The notes under the pieces are model-generated. The model was not told the origin of the DNA. It saw only the letters and a program-made list of their open reading frames with translations, and searched no databases. A DNA stretch of 64,000 bases. It comes from Sipunculus nudus (Eukaryota > Annelida > Sipuncula > Golfingiida > Sipunculidae). The stretch spans positions 18,118,988-18,182,987 of the forward strand of contig CM049320.1 of assembly GCA_026874595.1 (NCBI GenBank), given 5' to 3'. This document shows positions 1-11,870 of this stretch, one piece after another (the first letter of the stretch is position 1; the number at the start of each line of letters is the position of its first letter). Position numbers and translations under genes: made by a program.

Positions 1-506
1 GCCTAAATAGGAACGAAGTCCGTGACCCTGAACGTGTGGCCCCCCAAAATGTCGGATGTTTTTATAAGTACCTAAATTACCGCTACATTAATCTAAATAA
101 TGGCTACATAAACAAGTAAGTGTACTGTGTCAGCATGCACACACGTGATTGTGTAATATTCCCTTACGAGAACACATACGGGCAAGTTCTGCCGAGCAAT
201 ATTGCAAGGTACTGGTTCATGCTCTTTAGGATTTAATAAAATAAAGATCCGGTGTAAAATTACCAGAAAACATTTACTGTTTGTAAAATAGACCGGCCCT
301 TCGCCGTGCCTAGAGTTACAATCGGCACTATCTGTGTATATTTAACCAAACACACACCGTTAGCAGGTCTATGGATTTATGTTATGATTTTATTAGTATT
401 AAAATTATCTTGGTAAAATAACGATGAGATAAAATGACAGAAACCTTCAGCACAATATCTATGGATTTGGTTTAAATCTATATAAATTATTAAATTATAT
501 TAACCT

Positions 507-800
507 GTTTATCCGGTATCTATTGATGGATCAGAAGTAGAAATTGCACAACAGTATAAATTCTTAGGGGTAGTATTAAAAGACATGCTTACATGGGATT
601 TTAATGTAAACATAGTATGCTGTAACGGGCAGCAGCGTTAATACATTCTGATGAAACGGGAATCGTTTAACATGGAAAGTGAACCACTTGGTGTTTTCTA
701 TTCTTCGATGATCCAGAGTGTAATATCATATGAACTGATATGCTGGTGGGTAAATCTGAATATTAAGAACAGAGCAAATTCCTGTATTTATATGGAATAA
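507..800 (+). mobile_element. Degenerate non-LTR retrotransposon reverse-transcriptase fragment
   Basis: Two adjacent reading frames give the C-terminal end of a LINE-type reverse transcriptase. Around 512-640 the reading is IDGSEVEIAQQYKFLGVVLK, then DMLTWDFNV, the usual Y-K-(F/Y)-L-G-V-x-L-(D/K)-x-x-L-T-W block. After a stop and frame change it continues at about 642-785 with SFNMESEPLGVFYSSMIQSV and then ICWWVNLNIKNRAN, the thumb and downstream block of CR1/Rex-like elements. The frame change and the lack of the upstream polymerase motifs show a dead 5'-truncated copy. It lies just upstream of the nicotinamidase exon at 851, in an intron or upstream flank. Family assignment is by motif memory only. 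Confidence 0.6.
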
Positions 801-850
801 ATATTGTATCTTATTTCTTGTAATAAGGACGCAATATATTATTTTCCAAG

Positions 851-3219
851 GAAATGGATGTGATGATTCAAAGAATGCAGATAAACAGACCATGTGGGCT
901 GACCATCATGATGGTTGCTCCATCAACACAACAGAAACCGACTTTCACCCTGACTTAACGAGGAGTTCAAGTGACGTCATCGTCCATAAAGGCTATCGCA
1001 CCTATGCAAGTATCATTTATCCATTCAATGTGTGTTTGTATCATGTTTGACTAACATAGATGCGCTGAAGAGATATTTGTTATTTCCCTCAATCATACAA
1101 TAAATGATTATATGTAGTGAAGTTGGTAAACATTTCACTGAGCATTTGTGGGACCTCCAATCATAGTTCTTTGACACCCTTTGTAAATAGGATCACTTAA
1201 ACTGTAATAAAATATTTCAAATTGAAAACTATAACATTCCATTCACATTGCAGTTTCTATAGCAAATAAACTTTACGACAGTGATGACGCTTGCTTCACA
1301 TAATTGTGCTATCACTTGCATAGAGCCACTGATGCACAGGTTACTTATGCAGGTAATTACAACATAACGTCGCAATCGTATACGTTAACGATCTTCCTAA
1401 GAAAGGACAACTTGTTTTGTGATATGTCTATATCCTTATATTGACCACTTGCTCCAAACGTTGTCGATGCCATAATCGTTCCAGGTGCTAAAACCACAGG
1501 CGCTTGACTTGTCCATATGATACGTACCTGCTCAATAACTGTCACTGCAACGCCTATATTCTCTTCTTACCGCTCAAATTGCCGATATACTCGTTCTCTA
1601 CCAAAATATGAAACACTTATCAACGGAAATTATTTGAAATTTAATTAAAACCAGTTTACGTCATTTTATAAATGTTGTTCTGTAACAGAGTGTTCTGGTA
1701 AACGGACAGTTATTCAATTTAAACGATAATTAAGGAATTGCTCATCAAGTCAAGCGCCTGCTCTAGAATTATCCTCGATATAAAGCTGATTCCGCTCCGG
1801 CAACGCAGTTATCAAAACAGTCCCCTACTGGTAAAAAGTATTCCACCTGAATCTGTAAGTTTAAGTGAGTACTGTTACTTTGTGGGTCTCTTGGTGCTAA
1901 AAATCATATTTGACTGACTTAAGTTGAAGTTTAATGATCAGCATACCGGTATATACGGGTTACGAAGGCATGGACTTCACATGGATATGTTGTTTAAAAG
2001 GAAGCGCATTTATATTATACCTATTTCCGCTCAGGCTATATTCTCTAAAAGTTCAATCTAAAGTTAAGCCGGCGGTCAGCGGCAGCATCTGACACATCAG
2101 TTCTACTGTCAACCTTTTTTGAGGTGTCGCTAAAATGACGACCCACGAGACAATGGATCTCCCTCGAAAATACAATAGGTAGCAGCAATAAAACCTCCGG
2201 GCTGATTAATGACGAACGAAGATCCAAGTAGATTCTCCTCTTCATTATTCCTCCATTGTTATATTCATCCAAGGGACCCTTTCTTGAGTTCGTGGTTCAG
2301 ATGTTAAGCTACCATTTCGCAACTGGTGTCCATGTGACACATGAACCTTACCATATATTCAGTTATTTTGTGCGACTGATTATATGCAAGTAAATTTATT
2401 TAAGAAAATAAGGGATGGATAAGTATATAGACGACAGAGAAAGGATTGAGTATGTATAAATTCATTATGGAATACTCAGTTTTTAAACATATTTGTTCAT
2501 CTGTAGGCTAAATAATTTCAAATGACGGCTGCATCTCTGGTACCTATACAGTCACGCCTTTGTAACAACATTTACAGCTACCCACTACATTATTTCTATT
2601 TTATTTCTACCACATGTCTCATATGTTTTTCTAAATAAATCGTGTAATTAATTCTTATCTTTCTAGGGGTATACTCGTGATTGACTTACATCTTTGAAAT
2701 GGGGTCATAACATCTCTTGCAACCACTTTCTTTTTCCCAGGTTGATTCGTGCTCGGTATACTTCGACAACAGCGGCTTTCATCAGACTGGGCTCGCTGGA
2801 GTTCTGTCCCAGGGTAACATCACCACCGTATACATCGTGGGTTTTACCACAGACTCCAGTGTCCATTACACAGCTCTTGACGCTCTTTGCTTAGGTAAAT
2901 TGAAAATTTATCTACAGCTTGGACATAATTGTTTCCTTCTTATTCTACCATTTTATCTATCTATTTAGATATGTGATAGCCTAGTCAACCCCTTTTCGAA
3001 TGAGCTATCCATGATGACGACAGCCTAGCCAATCCATTTTGTAACAAGCTTTTCACGATGAAGAAAATGATGATACTAACAATATCTGGCTTTGTTTCAT
3101 GTGCAAAGGCCCAGTGACTTATTATTTCTCTTTTAATTACTTCATCTTCCTTTCTTTAATTTTCCTAAACCGTCTGCCATTGTCCACGTCTGTTTATATT
3201 GGTCACGATGTCTTCTCTA

Positions 3220-3265
<46 letters not shown>

Positions 3266-3328
3266 GTGTTTGGAGTATATGGGGTTGTATGTTTAATTCT
3301 TTCCAATTTCGCTCTCTTTTTTTTGTTT

Positions 3329-3386
<58 letters not shown>

Positions 3387-4117
3387 TTTTGCATTTACAA
3401 TCTTGTTTCATCGTCATCACTAAAGGTAATCACTGATAACTTAATTCATCCGTTATGTTGTCATGGCTTGGTTCACGAAATAACAGCGCCCGCAGTAATT
3501 ATGTATATATATAAATATTTTTTTTGAGATTATAATGGGACATTAATGCATAATATAAGCCGACGGTACTCTTTGTGATGACACTTTTTAAAATTGAGGT
3601 ATAACCATTAGAGTGCATAATTTGATGAGTGAATATCTTTATCAGTCACGCCGTGAAAATAGTCGTGGTTTATGACTCGCTCAGAAAAGTTTGCTAATAC
3701 ATATAAGCCTGTTTAAAATATTAATTTTATAATTTAATTATATTATATGAATATGATTATATGAATAAAATTAATAAACAAATTAATATACAAATGTGCT
3801 GTCTTATTTAGTAAATATACATTTCTTAGTATTCACTTCCTTCTTCCTATGATCGCCCATTGCGCCTCGGCGGCCTGTCGAGTCTCTTGTACATGGATGA
3901 CTTCAGCCCTAACTGCGTTTTAAAGCCGCAACACTTGTTAAGAAAGAAAAGAAGGGATCTTCAGCTTCAAGTCTTATTTTACGGCGAATCTACGGTACCC
4001 AGAATCAAATAAGATATTGATATGTTTCAGGATACATAACCTATGTTGTTGAGGACGCAATACGGCCACTCACGAAGAAAGGTGGGGTCAATGCTGTTGC
4101 AGATATGCGAGCAAAAG
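851..4117 (+). CDS. Nicotinamidase-like gene copy 1 (partial; catalytic Cys replaced by Ser)
   Basis: Isochorismatase-family gene. Three exons are recognisable: 851-1005, 2741-2894 and 4031-4117. The last two match exons 3 and 4 of the neighbouring gene exactly in length (154 and 87 nt) and phase. Exon 851-1005 carries QTMWADHH and the VHKGY lysine block. Exon 2741 carries VDSCSVYFDNSGF and VGFTTDSSVHYTALDA. The position that holds the nucleophilic Cys in nicotinamidases (TDFC in copy 2) is Ser here (AGT, 2858-2860), and the preceding residue is also Ser. The intron after 1005 uses a GC donor (TAT|GCAAGT), aligned with the GT donor of copy 2. The exon with the VID and DWH motifs is not in the window or is lost; the last exon is not certain (a strong acceptor at 4520-4521 opens 15 codons). 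It is either a catalytically altered paralogue or an early pseudogene: the recognised exons contain no frameshift or stop. Confidence 0.72.
3223..3382 (+). repeat. Two CT dinucleotide microsatellites
   Basis: (CT)n runs at about 3223-3263 and 3334-3382, separated by about 70 bp of unique sequence, in the intron of nicotinamidase-like copy 1. The Ser/Leu-rich ORFs over them are repeat translations. Confidence 0.9.
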
Positions 4118-4636
4118 GTGAATAGAAACTGCCATAATAACCCCGACTAATGGCCTATAAAAACCGCAATCAATCAATATCTTTAGCCTTTACCAAATGC
4201 CGCTCAGGATTCTTTGATAATTGCTCCCGGTATTTCCGCATTTGGCTTAATTTTCTAAGATGAAACATATTTATTTACAAATCTAAAATTTCTTTACCCT
4301 TAAGCAAACCTTCTCTGAAGTGACAGCTGAAAATGTGGTTAAGATACAATGAAGACAGGAATATAGTGCCTTTAGTTTAAATCCTAAGTCTCAAAGTCAT
4401 TGTGAATGATTATAGATGACACCAAACAACAAAAAATAGAGTGTGCTTACTTAATTATTTTTATAAATTACACTTAAAAATATATTGTATATGTAATGAT
4501 CAACATTTTCTCATTTTACAGAATTTACTTGTGAACAGAAATTTAGTGTTCATCAGAAACACCGCTAGATGAACACAAGGGTATTGACAGGATATGTCAT
4601 ATCATATAAACTGAACTTTATTTATAGATCTTGTAC

Positions 4637-7177
4637 ATGTCTGAGAGCCAGTCGTCAGAAATTTTGCAACTTTTTGTAGGAGTGTATGTAATAAACTCTG
4701 GTGAGGTCGGGACAACACTACCGGTACGAGAAATCCAGACCGAGAAGTTTGCCCTGCTGGTCATTGACTTGCAAAACTGCTTCTTTCCGGGCGGAACACT
4801 CCCGATCAAGGATGCAGACCTCCTGATTGACGTCATAAATGACATCAGGACTAACTTCAGCGACCGATTTGATTTGGTGGTGTTGACTCAGGATTGGCAC
4901 TGCCCAGACCACGTGTCGTTTGCGTCACAGCACCCTGGCCGTGACGTTTATGATCAAGTGGTTCTGCAGTACGATGATAAAGGTGTGTCATCATATTCTA
5001 AATTTTAAAAAATTATTAGTAACGATTATTGATTAACTCAAATTGATTAAGGATTAATTTATATATGAATGGTACTTACTTAATACACTAACATATTTAT
5101 AGTGAGCCCAAACCTGTAAAGTAAGAGTAAAAAAAGTTAATCCCATGTACATGTGTTCATTTCTCCTAAAATTAAGTATGACAATCAAAATCGTCGAGCT
5201 TCATTTATCTGAACCAAGATTTCCATCACGTCAGGAGCTTGAATTAAAATGCTAATATACAGCCAACTTAATGACCACTGATAAAACATATCCAGTCTCG
5301 AAGATGGAAATAATACATACATCAATACCTATACAATATGCATTTTAGTTTTCACAAATACGGAGACTTTAATATTAAGTTGTCTTTTCCTAGTTGGTCA
5401 TTGTTATTTACATTTAATTCTACATTTATATTACTGTAAACTACAGGTGCATTGTGCACGGCGGACGGACTGACGAACCAGTACACGCGGAACTGTACCT
5501 CCGTGGCACATAATGTAACGCAGACGCTATGGCCGGACCACTGTGTTATGGATACAGACGCCGCCAAAATCCATGACAGGATTATAAGAAAGGATACTGA
5601 TATTATCGTCAAGAAAGGCTACCATTGCCATGTAAAATATTATCACACCACGTAATGAAGATACATGTTTTGCGACTTATGTTTTACCCGCATATCACAA
5701 CACTTTATAAAAAGTTATTTCTTATACATGTATTTGTGTTGCGTTCTTAGTTAGGAGAACATCTATAACGAAAAAACAAAGTTCAATAATGTGAGACTAA
5801 TGTGTTTTAAAAGAGAATAAATATTGACTTCATAAACCATTAACAAAAATACCTTAAATGTAGCGCTCACTGACTGTATAAATACACAACTTACTGTTCC
5901 ACTGTTGGATAAAGTGTCTCTGATAAATCAACTGAGACATTCTTTTTCAGATCGACTCGTACTCTTCGTTTTTCGATAACGGGGGTTTCACACACACTGA
6001 TATGGACGACATCCTGAAGGGACACGGAATAACGACAGTGTTCGTGGTAGGTCTCGGTACAGATTTCTGCTCTTACCAGTCTGCCCTAGATGCCAAACGT
6101 CTGGGTAAGTATAGTCACGCATGTGTTGTTAAAACAAATATTGAACATTGCTATTCTGCGCTTTATGACTATTCTGTTTTTTATCGAAGTGGACTAGCCG
6201 ATCATGCTATCATGTTAATAATACAAGAGAGTAAAAAATTTATATAAATAAAACTTTGCTCCAATCTTATACCAGTAGTCTCTCTGCTTAGATGAAATAT
6301 GTGAACGACAACCTGAATCTTTGATTGCATCCCAAGACAGGACGTTTTAGTATCATTTTAGTAACAGCTACAATATATACTTTTTGGGTTCACCTCCAGG
6401 TTATAAAACGATCCTTGTTCTTGATGCGACGAAAGGTGTCGCCCCTGATACCACAGTAGCGGCCATTGCAGACATGAAAATGAAAGGTAATATTTTTGTA
6501 TTCATATACGATTATTCAAAACATGTTCTTCTTAGAAAATATAAGGTAGTCATTCTTTGCTTAATTTCAAAACTTATGTTTTGTTAAACGTTCCTACGAG
6601 GTCAGATATAAAGTGGAAACTTATGAAATGGTCAATTGATTAATAATGATGTAGATTCCGAAACGTTTAATTTAATGCATTTTATTAATGGCCTCCGGTA
6701 GGGTTGTAACGCCTCAAACATTAGGGGATACTGTGTCCACATAAGATTTAGAGAACACATTATTCAATAACGACATCTGGTGCATAAGTTTGAAACAAAC
6801 CTCTTTGAATGACTTTTTGAACTAGTGAAACAGGGTTTTAATCATTTTCATTCATGAAGGTAATTTGTATATCCTTCGGTTTAGTGCCTGCAGTATTTGT
6901 TCATAATTAATCCATCTATAAGGATAAAACTAGGGATTTTATTGTCATTCTTTCTTTTGTTATAATTCTGTTTCATAAAGTCAAAATAAATCACAATGTT
7001 TCGTAAATGTAGATGTTTCGTAATGTTTTACATAAATGGTCAATGTTAATGCTGCCCAAATAGTAATTAGCCATAAACCTCTCCCGGTTCTTGTTCTTTT
7101 TTATTTCTGCAGGTATCATATTGATAAGCACTGCCGACATCGGTGACATCTTACCCCCAGTGGCATCAGAAGTCTGA
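4637..7177 (+). CDS. Nicotinamidase (isochorismatase family), complete five-exon gene
   Basis: Hydrolyses nicotinamide to nicotinate in NAD+ salvage (PncA/Pnc1 family, EC 3.5.1.19); expected in the cytosol. Exons 4637-4982, 5447-5631, 5951-6104, 6400-6486 and 7113-7177 give 278 residues and a stop with consistent phases (1,0,1,1) and GT-AG introns. Family features: FALLVIDLQNCFFPGG (catalytic Asp44), TQDWHCPDHVSFA (metal ligands Asp86, His88, His92), LWPDHC, the VKKGYHCH lysine (Lys172), IDSYSSFFDNGGF, and VGLGTDFCSYQSALDA with nucleophile Cys217 (TGC, 6068-6070). The usual QND is QNC here. The C-terminus ends ISTADIGDILPPVASEV. The start ATG 4637 is the first ATG of the open frame; an upstream exon is possible, because about 35 residues precede the conserved core. 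It is the tandem neighbour of the altered copy ending at 4117, same strand. Confidence 0.88.
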
Positions 7178-9890
7178 CTTTATAGTGACTAAATAATATT
7201 TGTAGTTGATGTAAAAAAACACGTATAAGTAGAATGGTATGGATAAACGCAAATCTTTGTAAATGCTTAATCATTACTATATGATCCATCCATTTATCCG
7301 GATCCGCGCCAAATTTATCGAGGTTTTCATTGCTCATATACAAACGTTTGCGTCGAAACGTATTCTCGGTTTTTATTTTGTAATCCTGCAGCATTTCACA
7401 AACTACCATTCATAGTCTGTGATACATTTGGTCAATATAACTTTGTCTTGTTTGTGTTGTGCCAAGCAACAGTTTTTCGTTTCGCATAGTGGACAAAAGA
7501 AAGAAACTGATTTATACGAGTTTCATAACATTATACGGATCTAAATAAAAATTGACAACGAATCTTTTGAATACATTATAGAATACGGGGCCTGATTCAA
7601 TGAACACCCTCTAAAAGAGTTATCATTGTGACATATAGAGAAAACCGATTGCAATATATTGCACTTACAAAAGAAACACTTATAAAACATAGCTTACGAC
7701 AAAGAAACAATATAAGGCATAGCTGCACACAAGAGGGTGCCATCATGCATTGTTGTTCTTGTTCGTAGGCCCAGGGAGGCTCTAGAATACGTACTTCAAA
7801 ACACAAGGGGGCGCAGCTGTATACCAGATAACGTTTTCACGCAACGCTTAAAATATAGAACGTACAGGTAATTGAAAAAAAATGGATGTTTGATGCAATA
7901 GCTCAGTTTTATATCATTCGTGTTGATTTACCATAAACCTACCTATTTATTAATCACACGAGAATTATTTATGTTCTTTTTTATATTTACAATGTCTTCT
8001 ATGTGTTTAACAGCATAACATTTTTGTAACTCTTTTACATTGTATACTGAAATATGTAGCATTATGTCATGTCTAATCTGTATAATGCATATTTTATTCA
8101 TTTTATTTGTACCTAACTTTACCCAGGACCCTATTAAGAAACAGCAAATGAGTTGATTAGGCTATTCTGGTAAATCATGTTTGATAATAAAAAATTAATT
8201 TTTTTCAACCATTATTCAAATTTTAGGGCATTTATTTTTTCGAAAGAAATATATTAACATGGCATAATCAAATGATCTTTATAGATTTCATGGTTTTGAA
8301 GCTTTTGCTTGCTTTTATATTTATTTCCGCCAGGATGCCAACCATTCTGCAAGTGAATCCTATTAAAGTCCTATTAAAAAAATTTAAAATCTTTATGGTT
8401 AAATGAAGGGCTGCTGCATTCTCATGGAACATGACAGTGTAGAATAGAAATAACAAAACAGCTTTGGTGAGGCCTCCCCCCCCCCCCCCCAAAAAAAAGA
8501 AAAAATTAATGGGGTGTCACGTCTTGAGTTGAGATTGTGTAACTTTTTTTCATTTTCATTCGACTTGCCGAAGTGTACCACTGAATAAAATGTGTTTTTA
8601 AAGATATTATCAGAGGCATAATGACTGATTACTTCATGGAACTCAGGGTTTCGATATAAAGGTTTGATTGAAACCGTTAATATGTTTGTCATTTGTTCAA
8701 ATATACCATTTCTGAATAAACCGTTCTGGTTTATCATTCAGTTATTTGTTCTTTAACTTTTCTTAATAATCATTATTTCATATATGGAATTGATTAGTTT
8801 TACATCGTGTGTGTTAGTACCTGTGAGTTTGTCCCTTCATGGTAAGACATTGAAACATCTTAGACATTGAAGCATTTTGGTTCGGTGTAAATACAATGCC
8901 TTTACCCCTTTACCCGTACATATATTTGCCCCCTTTAATAACATCAGTATTTGAAATCTAAGTACTACGAGTAGTAATATTTAATAGATCCGTGGTTCTA
9001 ATGATCATTAATGTTCTGGCCATTTAAAAGTAATATACAATGGTTTAATGTGTGCTGAAATGGGCAGTATGAAGTGCTAGTGATATAACACGCAGGTGAT
9101 ATAACAGTGTACACATCCTAAATTTATTATCTTCATTAAGAATAATATGAAGTGAATGTGTTGCAATGACCACAAGCAACGTTTAATTAATTCGGACCAA
9201 CATGTGTTTCTTAGTACGCCTATAAAACATACATCATAAAAGATTCCTTGAAAATGTTTAATGATTTATTTCTGCACTATTTAAAAGAAGGGAGCACACA
9301 TCGATTTTTAAAGAAAACATCATCAAAGTAACAATATTATTTGGTGCGTTTTTAACGAGGGCCAACAGGTAACACGCGCAGCAGATACATCGACGAATTA
9401 GTAGAGAGCGCTCACAGAAGTACGTTTAGATGCCCTTTTGACATATTATGGAGAACGTCTTTAAGTCGTCTTGTTAGCGGGGCAATACTTGAATGATACA
9501 TCGTTTGGACACAGAGCCATGATGTATCATGATTTTATTAATATGGTCATCAGTAATTATATTAATACTTATTGAAAGCAACTGAATTCAAGCTTTGATT
9601 TATCCTTTCGGTGTGACAAGAAAACATTACCCAAAACCTAAAATTTGAACTATAACAGCTCCAATAAACAATCCTCCTCCTGGTTAACTCTCTTACTATG
9701 AATTATCCTATTCAAGCAAATATTATTTTTATATTTTGGGAGGATAATTCGGACGGAAATTGCATATTAAATGCATAACATATCTTACATTTAATTTTAC
9801 TTTTATACATACACGGTGTATATGGATATGACACCATATATACGTTATAATTCAAAAGTTGCGATATTTTATTAATATGGTCATTTAATA
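7178..9890. other. Gene-free stretch
   Basis: 3' flank of the nicotinamidase gene. No ORF here shows a family motif or usable splice sites. A C-run followed directly by an A-run (8476-8498) is the only clear simple repeat. The longest open frame (112 codons, minus, 8399-8737) spans that homopolymer and looks fortuitous. Confidence 0.6.
7544..7549 (+). promoter_or_regulatory. Candidate poly(A) signal for the nicotinamidase gene
   Basis: AATAAA about 370 bp after the stop codon at 7175-7177. It is the first canonical hexamer noticed downstream; such hexamers are frequent in AT-rich DNA, so support is weak. Confidence 0.25.
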
Positions 9891-10021
9891 TCATCGGAAC
9901 TTCAGGGTGAGCAGCAGGAGGACGTGTCTAAAGTCAGAACAACCAGATCGACATCATCTTTCGGATGAAACAGATCCCCGGAAACGACACTTTCGGAATT
10001 CAAATGTTCGATGACTCTCAC

Positions 10022-10023
<2 letters not shown>

Positions 10024-10062
<39 letters not shown>
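10024..10062 (+). repeat. CT microsatellite
   Basis: Pure (CT)n tract of about 39 bp in intergenic sequence, just right of a short stretch (9900-10015) that is open in several frames but was not recognised. Confidence 0.9.
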
Positions 10063-10065
<3 letters not shown>

Positions 10066-10586
10066 GTTACAAATGCCTCAATAATACAACTGCCTCAAAT
10101 GAAGCGTTATTTGTATGGGTACAACGTCTTTAGGCATTCGATTAAAATATCTTTGTTTAAATTCAACGAAAATTATGACGGTCTCCAGAGGCCTCCCTTA
10201 ATTTAAATAACCAAAAATTAAAAGGTATTCGTACGATGTAAAATTTTTGGATGGTCCCATAGGAGATAATTTTCTTAACTGTAGCAACTGTTTTATTTTA
10301 TGTTTTTATTCCATATAATTTATGACGGTCTCCAAAGGCGAAGGCCTATTTTTTGGAGCAAATAAAGAATATTTATCTGTTTCGTCTATTGTTTACATTT
10401 ATTCTATTGATTTGAGAGATTAAAATCATGTCATTAGGAATGTATTACTAATAAATATAGTCGTTAAAATCATTTTATCATATTTAAATAATTTATTATT
10501 ATAATCATAATTGATCGTATCTAAATGATTAAAATTATAACTACGGTTACAACGGTTAAATCAAGCGACATAAACTGCTAGTGATG

Positions 10587-10588
<2 letters not shown>

Positions 10589-10656
<68 letters not shown>

Positions 10657-10731
10657 AAATGGTATACACAGAAAAGTTGGTTCACTGAAGGTGGGAATCG
10701 AACACACGATCTGCCGCTGTATTCATATATA

Positions 10732-10777
<46 letters not shown>
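10589..10777. repeat. Two AT microsatellites flanking a tRNA-like SINE remnant
   Basis: (AT)n at 10589-10654 and about 10725-10777. The 70 bp between them reads on the minus strand as a Pol III B-box-like segment (GTGTTCGATTCCCACC), the T-arm signature of a tRNA-derived SINE. It looks like a SINE fragment with AT tails or targets on both sides. Confidence 0.6.
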
Positions 10778-10780
<3 letters not shown>

Positions 10781-11274
10781 TAGGCTGAACTGTAGAAAGA
10801 TGGAGCAGTTCACATTCAATTTTAATTAATATCGTATTGAATAAAGAATTCTTATATGAAATGTAATGTTTCATAAGATTTTACCAATTTAAGATGAACG
10901 CAAGTCTTATATTGAAGGTCATGAGCACATTTTGGATAGGCTTCATTCCATGATACATATCAAGGCATGTGCACATTATAATATAAATCTGCTGATAAGT
11001 TTTTTTTCAGGTATTAATGCACACTATTCTGAGGTGGCTGTGATGGGATATTAAAAAGCATAAAGCCTCAAAAGTTTGCAGGTTGCGCAACTAATGTTCA
11101 GTACAAGTAAAAGCTATCCAAGATCTTCTAGCAACCTGATTTCAAGAACAATTGATAAAGCCTAACAATTGATTAAGGCGATAAGCCTGAGTTCACAGTG
11201 ACTTCATTTCAGGTTTTCAAGATCTTTTTATATTCCGTGATAAGGAACAGTTTTATGATCATAGCCCTTACGCT

Positions 11275-11350
11275 TACGACTTGTGCCCTGCTAACGGACG
11301 GCCGGGCAGACTTCCGGACAATATATAAAGCCCCATCGCTATATCTCGGA
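11275..11350 (+). repeat. Copy of a dispersed repeat end (CCCTG..AACGG then palindrome)
   Basis: The series GTGCCCTGCTAACGGACGG, a short spacer and an imperfect palindrome ending CTCAGCTATAA recurs at 27115-27210, 38385-38445 and 51045-51127. This is the terminal part of one dispersed repeat family. Confidence 0.55.
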
Positions 11351-11699
11351 TGGCTTTCAGTCGGCTCAGCTATAATGGAAAATATAAACAACATCTAAAC
11401 GACTTGCGAAAGGATTTACAGAACGATATTCCAAACCATATGTAACCGCGAATCGCTAATAAATCATGTATGTCGAGGATCCATTTTGATATTTCCGGCA
11501 TGGATGTCGATTGTTTGACCCTTATCGGAAATAAAATAAATAATCCAGATTCACACTGATTACACTGGCGGCATGTGTAACAATTTTTATATCCAATCTC
11601 ACTTTTTGAGATATCAGACTTTTCATAGAAGGAATGACATACAATCAACAGCAAATTATTTAATAAATTGGTTCTTGTAGAGTATTTCTCATATACCAT

Positions 11700-11870
11700 C
11701 TGAACAATGTTCTTTTCTTGGTGCCGGTATGTCACCAGTCACAACTGGTGTATGCCATTAATCTGTGTGGACATCATAAACTTGAATAAACTCCTTCTGT
11801 ACCTTCTCTCTTCCATCCCAGCCTCCTATGATGTACATCAGTTCCTTGATAACGGACGCAGTATGAACCT
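11700..11870 (-). pseudogene. Broken duplicate of kelch exon 5
   Basis: The minus strand matches the kelch exon at 22698-22893 along almost its whole length: HTASVIKELMYIIGG (functional: HTASVIGGKMFIIGG), then KVQKEFIQVYDVHT, a stop codon, WHTP, and GDIPAPRKEHCS. The stop (TAA) replaces a Ser codon just before the blade Trp. The splice donor that follows the functional exon (CAG|GTAAG) is destroyed here (CAG|ATGG). It sits about 11 kb from its source, on the same strand. No other kelch exons of this copy were identified, so it is a partial segmental duplicate or the last trace of a decayed paralogue. Confidence 0.75.

Noticed and set aside
3099-3423. Ser/Leu-rich ORFs
   Set aside because: Translations of CT microsatellites inside an intron.
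10587-10874. Ile/Tyr-rich minus-strand ORF
   Set aside because: Translation of AT microsatellites around a SINE remnant.
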